Assembly: GCF_003053845.1 (NCBI RefSeq)
Contig: NZ_QAYG01000011.1
Location: forward strand, 1 to 64,000
Reading direction: 5' to 3'
Source: Breoghania corrubedonensis
Lineage (GTDB): Bacteria > Pseudomonadota > Alphaproteobacteria > Rhizobiales > Stappiaceae
Length of the DNA stretch: 64,000 nucleotides
Under the pieces are notes generated by a model, which was not told the origin of the DNA, ran no database searches, and worked only from the letters and a program-made list of their open reading frames with translations. Positions 18,112-28,013 of the stretch are shown here, in pieces; within the stretch, counting starts at the first letter, position 1, and each line of letters begins with the position of its first letter. A program made the position numbers and the translations under genes.

Positions 18112-20082
18112 ATGTCCGAGCCGCTCATCCAGCTTCACAAGCTGAACCGTGAGTTCCCCGCCGGCGAAAGCATGCTGAGGGTGCTTGATGACGTCGACCT
18201 CACCATCGAAGCCGGTGAGTTCGTGGCGATCATCGGCGCTTCGGGGTCGGGCAAGTCGACGCTGATGAACATCCTCGGCTGTCTCGACCGGCCGTCGGGC
18301 GGCAGCTACCGGGTTTCCGGCCGGGAAACCTCGGCGCTGGAGCCGGATGAACTGGCGGCGCTGCGCCGCGAGCATTTCGGTTTCATCTTCCAGCGCTACC
18401 ACCTTCTTTCCGAGCTGACCGCCCTTGCCAATACGGAGATCCCGGCGATCTACGCCGGCCAGACACCCGCTCAGCGCCAGACGCGCGCCGCGGCCCTGCT
18501 CGGCCGGCTTGGCATGTCGGATCGTCTCGATCACCGTCCCGGCCAATTGTCCGGCGGCCAGCAGCAGCGTGTCTCCATCGCCCGCGCCATGATGAACGGC
18601 GCCGATGTCATTCTCGCGGACGAGCCGACCGGCGCGCTCGACACGCATTCCTCGGAAGAAGTGCTCCGCATCCTGCGCGAGCTGCACGACAGCGGGAAGA
18701 CGGTGATCATCGTCACGCACGATCCTGGTGTTGCCGCGCTCGCCGAGCGCACCATCGAGATCTCCGATGGCCGCATCGTGTCCGACAAGCGCTCAGAGCC
18801 ATCCGGGAACAAACCGGCAAATGGCGATGCCCCGGCCGAGGAACGCCGCAGCTTTGCGCGCGTCGGTTCCTGGCGCGCCCAGGTGGACCGGTTTCGCGAG
18901 GCCTTCAAGATGGCGCTGCGGTCCATGAGAGCGCACAAGGTCCGCACCTTCCTGACCATGCTCGGCATCATCATTGGCATCGCCTCGGTGGTGAGCGTCG
19001 TCGCGCTGGGCACAGGGTCCCAGCAGAAGGTGCTGGCCAACATTTCTAGCCTCGGCACCAATACGCTGGAGATCTTTCCGGGCAAGGATTTCGGTGATGT
19101 GCGCTCAGGCAAGATCACCACGCTCGTCATCTCCGACGCCAACCAGCTTGCCAAGCAGCCCTATGTTGCCGCCGTCACGCCGACCGTGACCACCACCGAC
19201 ACCATCCGCTTCGGATCGCAGGAAGCCAACGCGCAGGTCAACGGCGTCGGTGCGCAGTATTTCGAGGCGAAGGGCACCAAGCTCGCTCAAGGGCGGCTGT
19301 TCGATGCCGACAGCGTGCGCGACATGACGCAGGAAGTCGTCATCGACGAGAACACCCGCAAGACGCTTTTCGACAATATCGAGGGCAGTCCCGTCGGCCG
19401 GGTGATCCTGGTCGGCGACGTGTTCTGTCGCATCATTGGCGTAACGGAGCAGCAGCAGGGGGGCTTCGGCGCCAGCAACCGGCTCTCCGTCTATCTGCCC
19501 TACACTACCGTCCAGGCGCGGTTCCTCGGCGACCAGACCCTTCGCTCCATTACCGTGCGGGTGGCGGAGAGCACTGAAACGGACCTTGCTGAGCAACTCG
19601 TCACGACCTTCCTGACCCAACGCCATGGGTCCAAGGACTTCTTCATCCTCAACACCGACGATATCCGCAAGACCATCACCAGCACCACGCAGACGCTGGC
19701 GCTGCTGATCGCGGCGATCGCGGTCATTTCGTTGGTGGTTGGCGGGATCGGCGTGATGAACATCATGCTGGTCTCCGTGTCGGAGCGGGTCAGCGAGATT
19801 GGCGTGCGCATGGCGGTGGGGGCCCGGCAGTCCGATATTCTTCAGCAGTTCCTGATCGAGGCGGTGCTCGTCTGCCTGATCGGCGGCGTCCTCGGCATCC
19901 TGGCGGCACTTGGCTTCGGCGCGCTGTTCAGCTTGCTCGGATCGAGTTTTCAGCTGATCTATTCGACGTCGTCGATCGTGCTCGCCTTCGTTTCCTCCAG
20001 CCTGATCGGCATCGTCTTCGGCTATCTGCCAGCGCGCAATGCCTCCATGCTCGACCCGGTCGTGGCGTTGTCTCGCGACTGA
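18112..20082 (+). CDS. macB: MacB-like ABC transporter (ATPase fused to permease)
   Basis: A 656-residue protein with an N-terminal ATPase and C-terminal MacB/FtsX-type permease. The Walker A is GASGSGKST, the signature is [14 protein letters not shown] and Walker B is [12 protein letters not shown]. The permease part begins around residue 275 with a transmembrane helix ([20 protein letters not shown]), followed by a large periplasmic domain and three closing helices containing [29 protein letters not shown], a typical FtsX-family motif. MacAB systems extrude macrolides, lipopeptides or siderophores from the periplasm by mechanotransmission. The gene lies 2 bases after macA. Confidence 0.93.
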   Translation: MSEPLIQLHKLNREFPAGESMLRVLDDVDLTIEAGEFVAIIGASGSGKSTLMNILGCLDRPSGGSYRVSGRETSALEPDELAALRREHFGFIFQRYHLLSELTALANTEIPAIYAGQTPAQRQTRAAALLGRLGMSDRLDHRPGQLSGGQQQRVSIARAMMNGADVILADEPTGALDTHSSEEVLRILRELHDSGKTVIIVTHDPGVAALAERTIEISDGRIVSDKRSEPSGNKPANGDAPAEERRSFARVGSWRAQVDRFREAFKMALRSMRAHKVRTFLTMLGIIIGIASVVSVVALGTGSQQKVLANISSLGTNTLEIFPGKDFGDVRSGKITTLVISDANQLAKQPYVAAVTPTVTTTDTIRFGSQEANAQVNGVGAQYFEAKGTKLAQGRLFDADSVRDMTQEVVIDENTRKTLFDNIEGSPVGRVILVGDVFCRIIGVTEQQQGGFGASNRLSVYLPYTTVQARFLGDQTLRSITVRVAESTETDLAEQLVTTFLTQRHGSKDFFILNTDDIRKTITSTTQTLALLIAAIAVISLVVGGIGVMNIMLVSVSERVSEIGVRMAVGARQSDILQQFLIEAVLVCLIGGVLGILAALGFGALFSLLGSSFQLIYSTSSIVLAFVSSSLIGIVFGYLPARNASMLDPVVALSRD

Positions 20083-20273
20083 GCCGGGGAGGGGCGTGCG
20101 AGCGGCGTTGGAAACGGGGCCTGCGCGCCCTGTCCGTGCGCCGCTTTTCTATTTGGTGCGACTTCCCATATGAAAACGGGTCGGGATGCGATATGGCCGA
20201 TTGGCGCGCACGCTTGCGCGGCTGGCGGCGGCTGGTTCCGATCCAGCCTCGGGTCGGTTGAAACGGAGAGACG

Positions 20274-20630
20274 ATGCGCGGGCTCTTTCTTGTACTCGGA
20301 CTGGGATTTGTGGGGCTTGGTTTCATCGGCGTGTTCCTGCCGGTGCTGCCGACGACGCCGTTCCTCATTCTTGCGGCCGCATGCTTCACCCGTTCCTCCA
20401 CCCGGCTTGAAAGCTGGCTCATAGAGCATCGGCATTTCGGCCCGACCTTGCGCGACTGGCGTGAGCGCGGCGCGATTCCCGTCCGGGCGAAGTGGCTGGC
20501 CCTGATCGGCACGAGCACGGGATTTGTGCTGTTCTACCTCGGCTCCCACCCCGGCCCGTGGCCAACCCTGGCCGTTGCCCTGTTGATGCTGTCCGGGCTT
20601 GCCTACGTTTTCACGCGCCCCTCCGCCTGA
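20274..20630 (+). CDS. DUF454 (YbaN-type) inner-membrane protein
   Basis: A 118-residue membrane protein of the DUF454/YbaN family. It opens with a Gly-rich helix (RGLFLVLGLGFVGLGFIGVFLPVLPTTPF), the family's most conserved part. A basic loop (FGPTLRDWRERGAIPVRAKW) follows, then two closely spaced helices (about 78-112). No biochemical function is established for the family, although members are sometimes near heme or iron genes. The ATG follows a GGAGAGACG site. The gene ends 9 bases before the convergent IclR gene. Confidence 0.85.
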   Translation: MRGLFLVLGLGFVGLGFIGVFLPVLPTTPFLILAAACFTRSSTRLESWLIEHRHFGPTLRDWRERGAIPVRAKWLALIGTSTGFVLFYLGSHPGPWPTLAVALLMLSGLAYVFTRPSA

Positions 20631-20639
20631 GGGCCGTCG

Positions 20640-21470
20640 TTACAGGTCGGGATCCCGGCCAATCCTGTCGAAAGCATCCGTTCCGCCGGTTTCCCGGGCG
20701 ACGACCCTGGCGGTCGCCAGCAGGTTCAGCGCTTCCTGTGGGCCCTGTTTCTGGCCGAGATTGGTGACCGTCGTCATCACGCAGGCGATCTGCTGCTGGG
20801 CATCGAAGACAGGCACTGCCTGGCCGGTGATGTCGGGCAGGAGATGGCTTGTCAGGTCGGCCCGGCACGTGCGGCGGATTTCCTCAAGGATCGCCAGCTT
20901 GGGCTTCGTTCCGCGAAAATGCCGGGGTTGCAGGCTGCGCGCCCTCTCCACATGGTCATTCGGCAGGAAGGCCTGGAACATCAGTCCGCAGGCGGTATTG
21001 TCGAGCGGCAGAACGTCGCCGAGGCCGAGGGACGAAATGGTGAAATAAGCGCTGCGGTACCAGCGCACGAGCGTGGGGCCGCGATCTGTCCAGATGGCGA
21101 CACCGCCACTGGCCGGGCTTTTCTCAACCAGCGACTTCATGTGCCGGGCGGCGACATCCACGGGCTCGATCCGCTTCAGCGCCGCGATGCCGATACTGAG
21201 CGCCGTGGGGCCGAGATTGTAGTGTCCGCTCGCCGGATCCTGCGCCGCCAGCCCTTCCTGCACGAGGCTCTGCAGATAGCGGTGTGCTGTGGAACCGCCG
21301 GTTCCGGCCCGCTTCGCCAGCGTGCCGAGCGTCAAGGGTTCCTCCGCGTTGGCCAGAAGCTCGAGAAAGCGCGTGGCGATGGCGACGGACTGGATCGTTC
21401 CGGGCCGCTTTTCGGTGGCCACGTGTTCTTTGCCGCTATCGGTTTCAACCATGGAAATCGCAAGATCCAT
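20640..21470 (-). CDS. IclR-family transcriptional regulator
   Basis: A 276-residue regulator. The N-terminal winged helix (about 25-85) includes SVAIATRFLELLANAEEPLTLGTLAKRAGT and a recognition helix GGSTAHRYLQSLVQEGL. The C-terminal ligand domain (about 100-260) has the PLDNTACGLMFQAFLP and VFDAQQQIACVMTTV segments typical of IclR effector pockets. It is divergent from the TonB receptor gene, with a 403-base gap, so it is a good candidate to control the receptor and uptake genes. The ATG at 21470 has a poor ribosome site; an ATG six codons later is possible. Confidence 0.9.
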   Translation of the reverse strand: MDLAISMVETDSGKEHVATEKRPGTIQSVAIATRFLELLANAEEPLTLGTLAKRAGTGGSTAHRYLQSLVQEGLAAQDPASGHYNLGPTALSIGIAALKRIEPVDVAARHMKSLVEKSPASGGVAIWTDRGPTLVRWYRSAYFTISSLGLGDVLPLDNTACGLMFQAFLPNDHVERARSLQPRHFRGTKPKLAILEEIRRTCRADLTSHLLPDITGQAVPVFDAQQQIACVMTTVTNLGQKQGPQEALNLLATARVVARETGGTDAFDRIGRDPDL

Positions 21471-21873
21471 CTAGGTGGGAACGGAGGGGGCGGAGCAAGG
21501 TGATCCCGATCGGCGCAGCCGCGCCGATCGACGCAAACGCTCCGCCTATCCCCTTCCGCTTCAACGTGTGGCCTTCAAGATTAAGGAGGCGGGTCACAAG
21601 GGGCAATCGGCTTTGCATTCTCTCGTCACGGCATGTCTTGCGGTCCCGCTGCATCGTCGTTGCCATGCTGCAACAGTGTGACATGATTTCACTTTCTCAT
21701 ATTGTATCGCGGAATGCATTCTGTATTGTGGAAATCTGTTGGGGCCAGATCGTCGTCTGTCCATGTCCCATCCGCGATGGACGGACGCCGGCTCCCGGCA
21801 GCAATCCATAAAGACGTCAAGATAACTGACAGCCAGCGTTTCATGCCAGCCAGCAGTAACCGGTGAGGCAAAA
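21471..21873. other. Divergent control region between IclR and TonB receptor genes
   Basis: No gene is supported. The stretch should hold both promoters. A perfect 10-bp palindrome at 21712-21721 lies in a locally AT-rich part, and a GTGAGG ribosome site precedes the receptor. I see no convincing Fur, RirA or Irr box. Confidence 0.5.
21712..21721. promoter_or_regulatory. GAATGCATTC palindrome, candidate IclR-type operator
   Basis: GAATGCATTC is a perfect palindrome about 150 bases upstream of the receptor start and in the gap divergent from the IclR gene. IclR-family operators are often short palindromes with GGAA-like half-sites. The match is by position and form only. Confidence 0.35.
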
Positions 21874-23952
21874 ATGAAATCGCGTGCGTGTGCTTATCTG
21901 CTCGGCAGCGTCAGTTTCCTGTCCATTTCCGTGATGATGGCATCGTCGCCCCTGGCGCAGACGGCCGGGGGAACAGGAGATGTCATCGAGCTTGAGACCA
22001 TCGTCGTCAGCGGCGAAAAGGTCGAACGCAGCATCGACAAGACGGCCAGTTCCGTAACCGTGATCGGCAGCGGTGCGCTGGAGGCCCGGCCGGGCGATGA
22101 TTCCGTCGCAAAGGCTCTCGCGAACATTCCCAACGTCACGTCATTCGGTGCCGTCGGCGCCGCGCCGTCGATCCGCGGGCAGGACACGCAGGGTCCCAAC
22201 ACCGGCGCCGTCGCGTTCTTCGGCGGGACCGTGCCGCGGGCCACCATCAACATGGATGGCCACAACCTCAATTACTTCGAATATGTCTACGGCACGTCCT
22301 CGATCTGGGACGTGGACACGATCGAGGTCTTCCGCGGCCCGCAGACCACCTCGCAGGGCGCGAATTCGGTTGCCGGCGCGATCATCGTGAACACCAAGGA
22401 TCCGACGTTCACCACGCAAGGGGCCGCGCAGGTGGAGGTCGGCAACTACAACATGAAGCGCGGCTCGGCGATGTTCAACGCGCCGATCAACGACGAACTC
22501 GCCTTCCGCCTGGCGCTCGACCACTACGGCCGCGACACGTTCATCGATTACACCAGCCCTTCCTACGCGGCGGGGGCCACTGATACCGACCTGATGCGCT
22601 TTACCGGCCGCGCCAAGCTGCTGTGGATTCCCGACGCCATTCCCGGACTTGAGGCCAAGCTCACTTACCAGCACTCCCAGTCGAATAACCCGACCCAGGA
22701 ATCCGCCTTCGAGCCCTATGACGATCTCGACAGCACGGTCACCAACATGCCGACCTGGTACCAGCGCACCAATACGGGCATCGCGGACGTGACTTATGCG
22801 TTCAAGAACACGCTGAAGCTCACCAACCAACTGCAATATTCCGACAGCTACACCAAGCGGAACATCGAGCCGGTGACGTCCGGCAAGGCGATCATCGAGG
22901 AGACCAACATCTCCAACGAGACGCGGCTCAATTTCGGCGATGCCTTCACCAGAGTGAGCGGTGTGGCGGGCGTCTACTACGCCCACACCGATTCCGACGA
23001 GACGCTCAACTACGCCGGCTTTTCCGCCTTCGACGATACCAAGGACAATCTTGGCCTTTTCGCCGAAGTGGACTTCAAGCTGACCGATCGCTGGACGATC
23101 ACCGGCGGCCTTCGCTACGAGCGCGATCGCGTTCAGCGTGTGGGCACCTCGTCCTTCACCACGACGGATCTCGATTATGACGAGACCTTCGATGCGTGGC
23201 TGCCGAAGGTCTCGGTGGCTTATGCGCTGACACCGGACGTCACGGTCGGTGCGCTCGTCAGCCGTGGCGCCAATCCCGGCGGCGTGGCGCTCGATCTCTA
23301 TCAGCGCCGCTGGATGGATTTCGAGCAGGAGACGGTGTGGAACTACGAGCTCTTCACCCGGGCGCACTTCCTGAACGACAGGCTGTTCGTCTCCGGCAAC
23401 GTGTTCTTCATGGATTACACCGATGCCCAGCGCTATGTGACGACCTCGCTCGTTTCCGGCGTCACCCAGATCCTGACGGTCAATGCCGAGAGCGCCTATT
23501 CGTATGGTGCTGAAGTGACAATGAGCTATCAACTTCTCGACAATGTTCGCGTCAACGCCAGCGCCGGTCTGTTGAAGACGAAGATCGAAGAGTTCAGTCT
23601 GCTGCCGGACTACGAAGGCAACGACTTCTCCAAGGCGCCGGGCTACATGCTGGGCGCGGGCGTGGAATGGAACATCACGCCGGAGCTGCTGCTGGCGGTC
23701 GACGTCAAGCACGTGGACGGCTACTACTCCGACGACGCCAACACCCCCGCCTATCAGGTCGATCCTTATACGGTCGCCAATTCGCGCCTGAGCTACCAGA
23801 TGAACGATCATCTGAAGCTCTACGGCTACGTCAACAACATCTTCGACGAGCGCGAGCCGACCTATCTGCAGGCCAACCGCTCCGTCGGCGGCACCGAAGG
23901 CTACATGCTGTCGCCGCGCATGTTCGGTGTCGGCATGAAGGCGACGTTCTGA
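21874..23952 (+). CDS. TonB-dependent outer-membrane receptor
   Basis: A 692-residue outer-membrane transporter. A signal peptide (about 1-29, ending SPLAQ) is followed by a TonB-box-like segment ELETIVVSG near residue 40. The plug domain (about 50-165) contains SVAKALANIPNVT and VEVFRGPQTT-like motifs, and a 22-strand barrel ends in the classic aromatic residue (VGMKATF). It imports a scarce ligand, usually a ferric siderophore, heme, other metal chelate or cobalamin, powered by TonB. The binding-protein gene begins 4 bases after its stop. No N-terminal signalling extension is seen, so regulation is not of the FecA type. Confidence 0.92.
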   Translation: MKSRACAYLLGSVSFLSISVMMASSPLAQTAGGTGDVIELETIVVSGEKVERSIDKTASSVTVIGSGALEARPGDDSVAKALANIPNVTSFGAVGAAPSIRGQDTQGPNTGAVAFFGGTVPRATINMDGHNLNYFEYVYGTSSIWDVDTIEVFRGPQTTSQGANSVAGAIIVNTKDPTFTTQGAAQVEVGNYNMKRGSAMFNAPINDELAFRLALDHYGRDTFIDYTSPSYAAGATDTDLMRFTGRAKLLWIPDAIPGLEAKLTYQHSQSNNPTQESAFEPYDDLDSTVTNMPTWYQRTNTGIADVTYAFKNTLKLTNQLQYSDSYTKRNIEPVTSGKAIIEETNISNETRLNFGDAFTRVSGVAGVYYAHTDSDETLNYAGFSAFDDTKDNLGLFAEVDFKLTDRWTITGGLRYERDRVQRVGTSSFTTTDLDYDETFDAWLPKVSVAYALTPDVTVGALVSRGANPGGVALDLYQRRWMDFEQETVWNYELFTRAHFLNDRLFVSGNVFFMDYTDAQRYVTTSLVSGVTQILTVNAESAYSYGAEVTMSYQLLDNVRVNASAGLLKTKIEEFSLLPDYEGNDFSKAPGYMLGAGVEWNITPELLLAVDVKHVDGYYSDDANTPAYQVDPYTVANSRLSYQMNDHLKLYGYVNNIFDEREPTYLQANRSVGGTEGYMLSPRMFGVGMKATF

Positions 23953-23956
23953 TCCC

Positions 23957-24934
23957 ATGAAAATCTGGAAACTTGTCATCCCTGTCCTCATTGCCGCACA
24001 GGCGCTCGTGATCGCGCCTCAAGCGAGCTGGGCCGGGGAAAAGACCGTGACGGACGATACCGGCCGCACGGTCACCGTGCCCGACAGGGCGGAGCGTATC
24101 GTGGTGCTGCACGAGCCGCTGCTCGGCGTGCCGATCCTTGATATCGGCGGCACTGTCGTCGGTGCCTACGGCCGCACCGACGACGGCAAGGTGCTGACCG
24201 CCGTCAATTTCGTGACGGCGGTGTTGGGGCCTGATGCGCCACAGCCCAAATCGGGCATCGGCGCCATCGGTACCATCGATCTGGAACGCCTCAGGGCGCT
24301 CCATCCCGACCTGATCATCTCCACCGAGCATGATCGCGACAAGGCGGACCAGCTCTCCGCCGTCGCCCCTGTCTATCTTCAGGCGAGCAGCACCGGGGAG
24401 GTCTATGGCTTCTCCTCGCAGGCTGATCTCGCCAGGCTGATCGGTCGCGAGGGCGCTTTCGAGACGCGTCTGGCGGAGTATCGCGCCCGCCTCGATGAGG
24501 TGCGGGCGGTCTTGCCGGAAAGCCCGCAGGCAAAGACTTATCTGGCCATCATGGTCTCCGATCAGGTGAGCCTCGTCGGCAACATGTCGGGGCTTGTTCA
24601 GGCGGTCGAGGATCTCGGCTATACCCGCGCGCCTCTGGGCGAGGCGGGAGCGGCCAGCGGTCTCGGCTCCACATTCGCCGTGCCGCTTTCGAGTGAGATT
24701 CTGGGGCGCCTCGATCCCGATCTTCTCATCGTCATGAAAAGCTATGCCGAAGCCGATCGCGACGAGACGGCGATCAGGCAGAGGCTCGACCGCATCATGC
24801 CGGGCTGGGAGCGCTTCATGAAACCGGCGCGCGAGGGGCGGATCCTGTTCCTCGATTCAGCCCCCGTGGCAACCCCGACGGTCGCCAGCGCGGAGAACTT
24901 CCTTGATACCTTCGAGGCGTGGGCCAGGCACTGA
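23957..24934 (+). CDS. FecB/BtuF-like periplasmic substrate-binding protein
   Basis: A 325-residue class III binding protein. A cleavable signal ends at ASWAGE near residue 25. The mature start KTVTDDTGRTVTVPDRAERIVVLHE is the standard entry of siderophore/heme/B12 binding proteins, and IDLERLRALHPDLIIS and DPDLLIVM are the conserved lobe motifs. It is coupled to the TonB receptor and lies convergent to the ABC genes that should use it. The ligand is probably a metal chelate; sequence alone does not separate ferric siderophore from heme or cobalamin. Confidence 0.9.
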   Translation: MKIWKLVIPVLIAAQALVIAPQASWAGEKTVTDDTGRTVTVPDRAERIVVLHEPLLGVPILDIGGTVVGAYGRTDDGKVLTAVNFVTAVLGPDAPQPKSGIGAIGTIDLERLRALHPDLIISTEHDRDKADQLSAVAPVYLQASSTGEVYGFSSQADLARLIGREGAFETRLAEYRARLDEVRAVLPESPQAKTYLAIMVSDQVSLVGNMSGLVQAVEDLGYTRAPLGEAGAASGLGSTFAVPLSSEILGRLDPDLLIVMKSYAEADRDETAIRQRLDRIMPGWERFMKPAREGRILFLDSAPVATPTVASAENFLDTFEAWARH

Positions 24935-25014
24935 GCGAATGCCGAGCAGATGCTGACCGGGCACGGAACTGGCGGTGAAGCATGACGGGGAGGCGGCAAC
25001 CTCTCTGTCGCGCT

Positions 25015-26070
25015 TCACCTGACCCGCAATGCCCTGAGCCGCAGGGTGATGACGAAGAGCGGCACGCCAAGGATCGTCAGGCTGAGCCCGAGGGGGAGGG
25101 CGATGTCCCCGGCAAGCGCCCGCGTCAGGCAATCGGCGCCGACCACGAGAACGCCACCGGCAAGGCCGGAGAGAATGAGCCGCGCCCGCCCGCGCGCCGG
25201 CGATACAAAGCCCGCAAGATGCGGTGCCATCACCCCCAGAAAGATCAGCGGACCCACCGCCGTCACGGCCGCCGAACTCAGGAGCACGGCCGCCAGCAGG
25301 ATCAGCGGGCGCGATCTGGCGACCGGTTCTCCCAGCGCCTGCGCCAGCTCGTCACCCATGTCGTAGCTCTTGAGCGCCCGGCCCGTGAGAAAAGCGATAA
25401 CGAGGCTCAGGACGAACCACGGTCCGATCGCCAGAATCGCCGTGGGGCTCGCCTGAAAAAGCGATCCGGCCAGCCAGTCCGAAAGCGAGTAGGACGTCTC
25501 CTTCGGCGTGTAGAGGATCAAGATCGAGGTCACCGAGGACAGTACGGTATCGACGGCGATGCCCATCAGCAGGATCGCGAGTCCGCTCGATCTCGCCCCG
25601 CCCGCGAGCCAGATCAGGGCGAGCGCCACAGCAAGGCCACCGGCAAGCGCGGCGACGGGGATCAGTCCTCGAGGCGCCTCCGGCACGAATACCAGCAGCA
25701 GCATGATCACCACCATCGAGCCCTGCGACAGACCAAAGAGCCCGGGATCCGCCAGCGGATTGCGCGCAAGCGACTGCAGCATCGCACCGGCCATCGCCAC
25801 CATCCAGCCGGCCATGAAGCCGATCACGATGCGTGGCAGCCTCACACCCAGCAGCGCGAAGGCCTGATCGGGATCGAGCGCTCCGCCGGAAAGGCCGGCC
25901 AGAAGATCGAACAGGCCCGTATGCGTCGCGCCGATCTGAAGCGCCATCGCGGTAAGGGCGAGGGCGAGGAGGCCGAGGAATCCGGCGGCGGCAAGATTGC
26001 CGATCCGGATCTGGAGGCCTGAGGAAAACAGAAGGACGGGCTTTCCGTCGGTTGCACGCGTCAGCGTCAT
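25015..26070 (-). CDS. FecCD-family ABC permease, second subunit
   Basis: A 351-residue inner-membrane permease with about ten predicted helices. The FecCD hallmarks are RLPRIVIGFMAGWMVAMAGAMLQSLARNPLADPGLFGLSQG early on and AAVTAVGPLIFLGVMAPHLAGF late. The start at 26070 overlaps the stop of the upstream permease by ATGA. A longer open frame continues upstream, but that part is out-of-frame translation of the neighbouring permease. It should pair with that neighbour and the ATPase to carry the ligand handed over by the FecB-like protein. Confidence 0.92.
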   Translation of the reverse strand: MTLTRATDGKPVLLFSSGLQIRIGNLAAAGFLGLLALALTAMALQIGATHTGLFDLLAGLSGGALDPDQAFALLGVRLPRIVIGFMAGWMVAMAGAMLQSLARNPLADPGLFGLSQGSMVVIMLLLVFVPEAPRGLIPVAALAGGLAVALALIWLAGGARSSGLAILLMGIAVDTVLSSVTSILILYTPKETSYSLSDWLAGSLFQASPTAILAIGPWFVLSLVIAFLTGRALKSYDMGDELAQALGEPVARSRPLILLAAVLLSSAAVTAVGPLIFLGVMAPHLAGFVSPARGRARLILSGLAGGVLVVGADCLTRALAGDIALPLGLSLTILGVPLFVITLRLRALRVR

Positions 26071-27080
26071 GTCTCGCCTCGCGCCCCCGGCGTGAGATAG
26101 AAGCGGCGCACGATCGCCACGAAGACGATGCCGCCAATGAGGTCCATCAGCACGCCGGTATGAAGCACGTAGGGGGTGAAGGCCTGGCGGGCGACGAGGT
26201 CGCCGATCAGGCAGAAAATTGCCCCTGTCATCGCGCCTGCCGGCAGCGCGAGCCCGAGCCCGGCGCCGATGAACGGTCGCACGATATGCGGCACCACTAG
26301 CCCGACAAATCCGATGGGACCGCAGATCGCAACCGCCGAACCGGCCCCTAACGTCACCGCTGCCAACGCGGCACGGGTCACCCATGTGATGTTGACCCCG
26401 GCCGAGGATGCCTTTTCCTGGCCCAGCATGACGAGCGTCAGCGGTCGCGCTATGGCGCCGAGAATGGCGAAGGAGAGGAGGCCGATCCACCAGAAATCGG
26501 CGAGCCTGTCCGCATAGACGTGATTGATGTTGCCGGTGATCCAGCCGAGGAAATCGGTTCGCCGGGCGGGATCGGCGAGCAGGAAGGCGTTGGCGATACC
26601 GACGAAGAGCATGGAGACGAGGGCGCCCGACAGGATCAGCGCCAGCCCGCGAGGATCGCGCGAGAGCCCGGCGAGCCGCGCGACGCTCAGGCAGGAGGCG
26701 AAGCCGAAGACCGCGCCTGCGAGTGCCGCGATCCCTTGTGCCGTCAGCCCGAGATCGAAGGTGTAGGCGCCGACGATGACGAAGAGCATCGCGCCCGCAT
26801 TGATGCCGAGTGTGGATGGGGAGGCGAGCGGATTGCGCGTCAGTCCCTGCAGCACGGTTCCGCCGACCGCCATCAGCGCTCCGGTATAGATCGCGATCAG
26901 GGCGCGCGGCAGCCGCTGGTAGACCACGACGAAATGGTCGTAGCTGTCGGGATCGAATCGGACGAGGGCGGCGAGCACGTCGCTCCAACCGATCTGCACC
27001 GCACCAATTGCAAGGTTGGCGAGAAGGCTTGCGAGAAGGGCGAGGCCGATGAGCACCAGAACGAGCCAGCGCGGCCTCAT
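26067..27080 (-). CDS. FecCD-family ABC permease, first subunit
   Basis: A 337-residue permease. RLPRALIAIYTGALMAVGGTVLQGLTRNPLASPSTLGINAGA and CGPIGFVGLVVPHIVR are the family motifs, including the coupling region for the ATPase. ATG 27080 overlaps the ATPase stop (ATGA) and gives a normal N-terminal helix; in-frame codons upstream would add an unrelated charged tail. Together with the next gene it forms a heterodimeric channel of the FhuB/BtuC type. Confidence 0.92.
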   Translation of the reverse strand: MRPRWLVLVLIGLALLASLLANLAIGAVQIGWSDVLAALVRFDPDSYDHFVVVYQRLPRALIAIYTGALMAVGGTVLQGLTRNPLASPSTLGINAGAMLFVIVGAYTFDLGLTAQGIAALAGAVFGFASCLSVARLAGLSRDPRGLALILSGALVSMLFVGIANAFLLADPARRTDFLGWITGNINHVYADRLADFWWIGLLSFAILGAIARPLTLVMLGQEKASSAGVNITWVTRAALAAVTLGAGSAVAICGPIGFVGLVVPHIVRPFIGAGLGLALPAGAMTGAIFCLIGDLVARQAFTPYVLHTGVLMDLIGGIVFVAIVRRFYLTPGARGET

Positions 27081-27913
27081 GCCGTCGCCTCCGTTCGGGT
27101 GGGCGGTGCGATCCTTGCGCCGATGTCGCGGTTTGGCAGGCAAACGAGCCGTCCATTTCGGGCGAAAATGTCAGCATCGAGATCGAAGACGCGCGACACG
27201 GTCTCCGCCGTCACCGTTTCGCCGACCGCTCCCATCGCTTCCAGCCGGCCTTCGCGCATCATTACCACGTTGTCGGCGAAGGTGGTCGTGAGGTTCAGGT
27301 CGTGCAGGACGGTTACGACTGTCTTGCCGTGGGTCTCGGTCAGATCGCGCACCAGATCGAGGACGGCGTACTGGTACTTCATGTCGAGGTGGTTCACCGG
27401 CTCGTCCATCAGCACGATCTCGGCGTCCTGCGCCAGCACCATGGCGATGAAGGCGCGCTGGCGCTGGCCGCCGGAAAGCGCGTTGACCTGCCTGTCGGCC
27501 ATGTCCGCAAGTCCCACCGTTTCCAGCGCATGGGCGAAGAGTTCGCGATCGCGCGCGCTCGGTCCGCCCAGCAGCGAATAACGGGCGTAACCGGCAAGCT
27601 CCACCAGTTCTCCGAGCGTCATGTAGTCCGGGCAGTGGCTCTCCTGCGGCAGGTAGGCGATGCGCCGGGCAAACCCGCGCCGGGCGATGCGGTGCAGGTC
27701 TTCGCCCGCGAGCCTCACAATCCCCGCCCGCAAGGGCACGAATCCCATGATGGCCTTGAGAAGTGTCGACTTCCCGCAGCCGTTCGGGCCGACGAGCGCC
27801 GTCATCCGGCCGGGTTCGAAACCGACCGACAACCCGTTCAGCACGCGCGTTTTTCCGTAGGAGGCGACGACGTTTCTGGCTTCGAGCAAAGCCCCTGATT
27901 CCCAACTTGTCAC
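27077..27913 (-). CDS. FecE/FhuC-type ABC transporter ATPase
   Basis: A 278-residue ATPase. Walker A is GPNGCGKST, the Q loop follows at YLPQES, the signature is LSGGQRQRAFIAMVLAQ, Walker B is EIVLMDEPVNHLD and the switch His is in VLHDLNLT. The likely start is GTG 27913, just inside the gap shared with the divergent monooxygenase gene. The three ABC genes are read away from the monooxygenase and overlap one another by ATGA. The ATPase drives uptake through the two FecCD permeases. Confidence 0.93.
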   Translation of the reverse strand: MTSWESGALLEARNVVASYGKTRVLNGLSVGFEPGRMTALVGPNGCGKSTLLKAIMGFVPLRAGIVRLAGEDLHRIARRGFARRIAYLPQESHCPDYMTLGELVELAGYARYSLLGGPSARDRELFAHALETVGLADMADRQVNALSGGQRQRAFIAMVLAQDAEIVLMDEPVNHLDMKYQYAVLDLVRDLTETHGKTVVTVLHDLNLTTTFADNVVMMREGRLEAMGAVGETVTAETVSRVFDLDADIFARNGRLVCLPNRDIGARIAPPTRTEATA

Positions 27914-28013
27914 ATAGGCGGAAGTGCTAAACTATACTAAAACACTCAAGATTTAGAAAGGCCTCCTGCGGGGCATCGTGACGCGTGAAGAACCACACGA
28001 AAGGCTGGACTGC

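Noticed and set aside
26071-27177. Upstream extension of the second permease frame
   Set aside because: The extra part is Arg/Pro-rich out-of-frame reading of the first permease; true start is the ATGA overlap at 26070.
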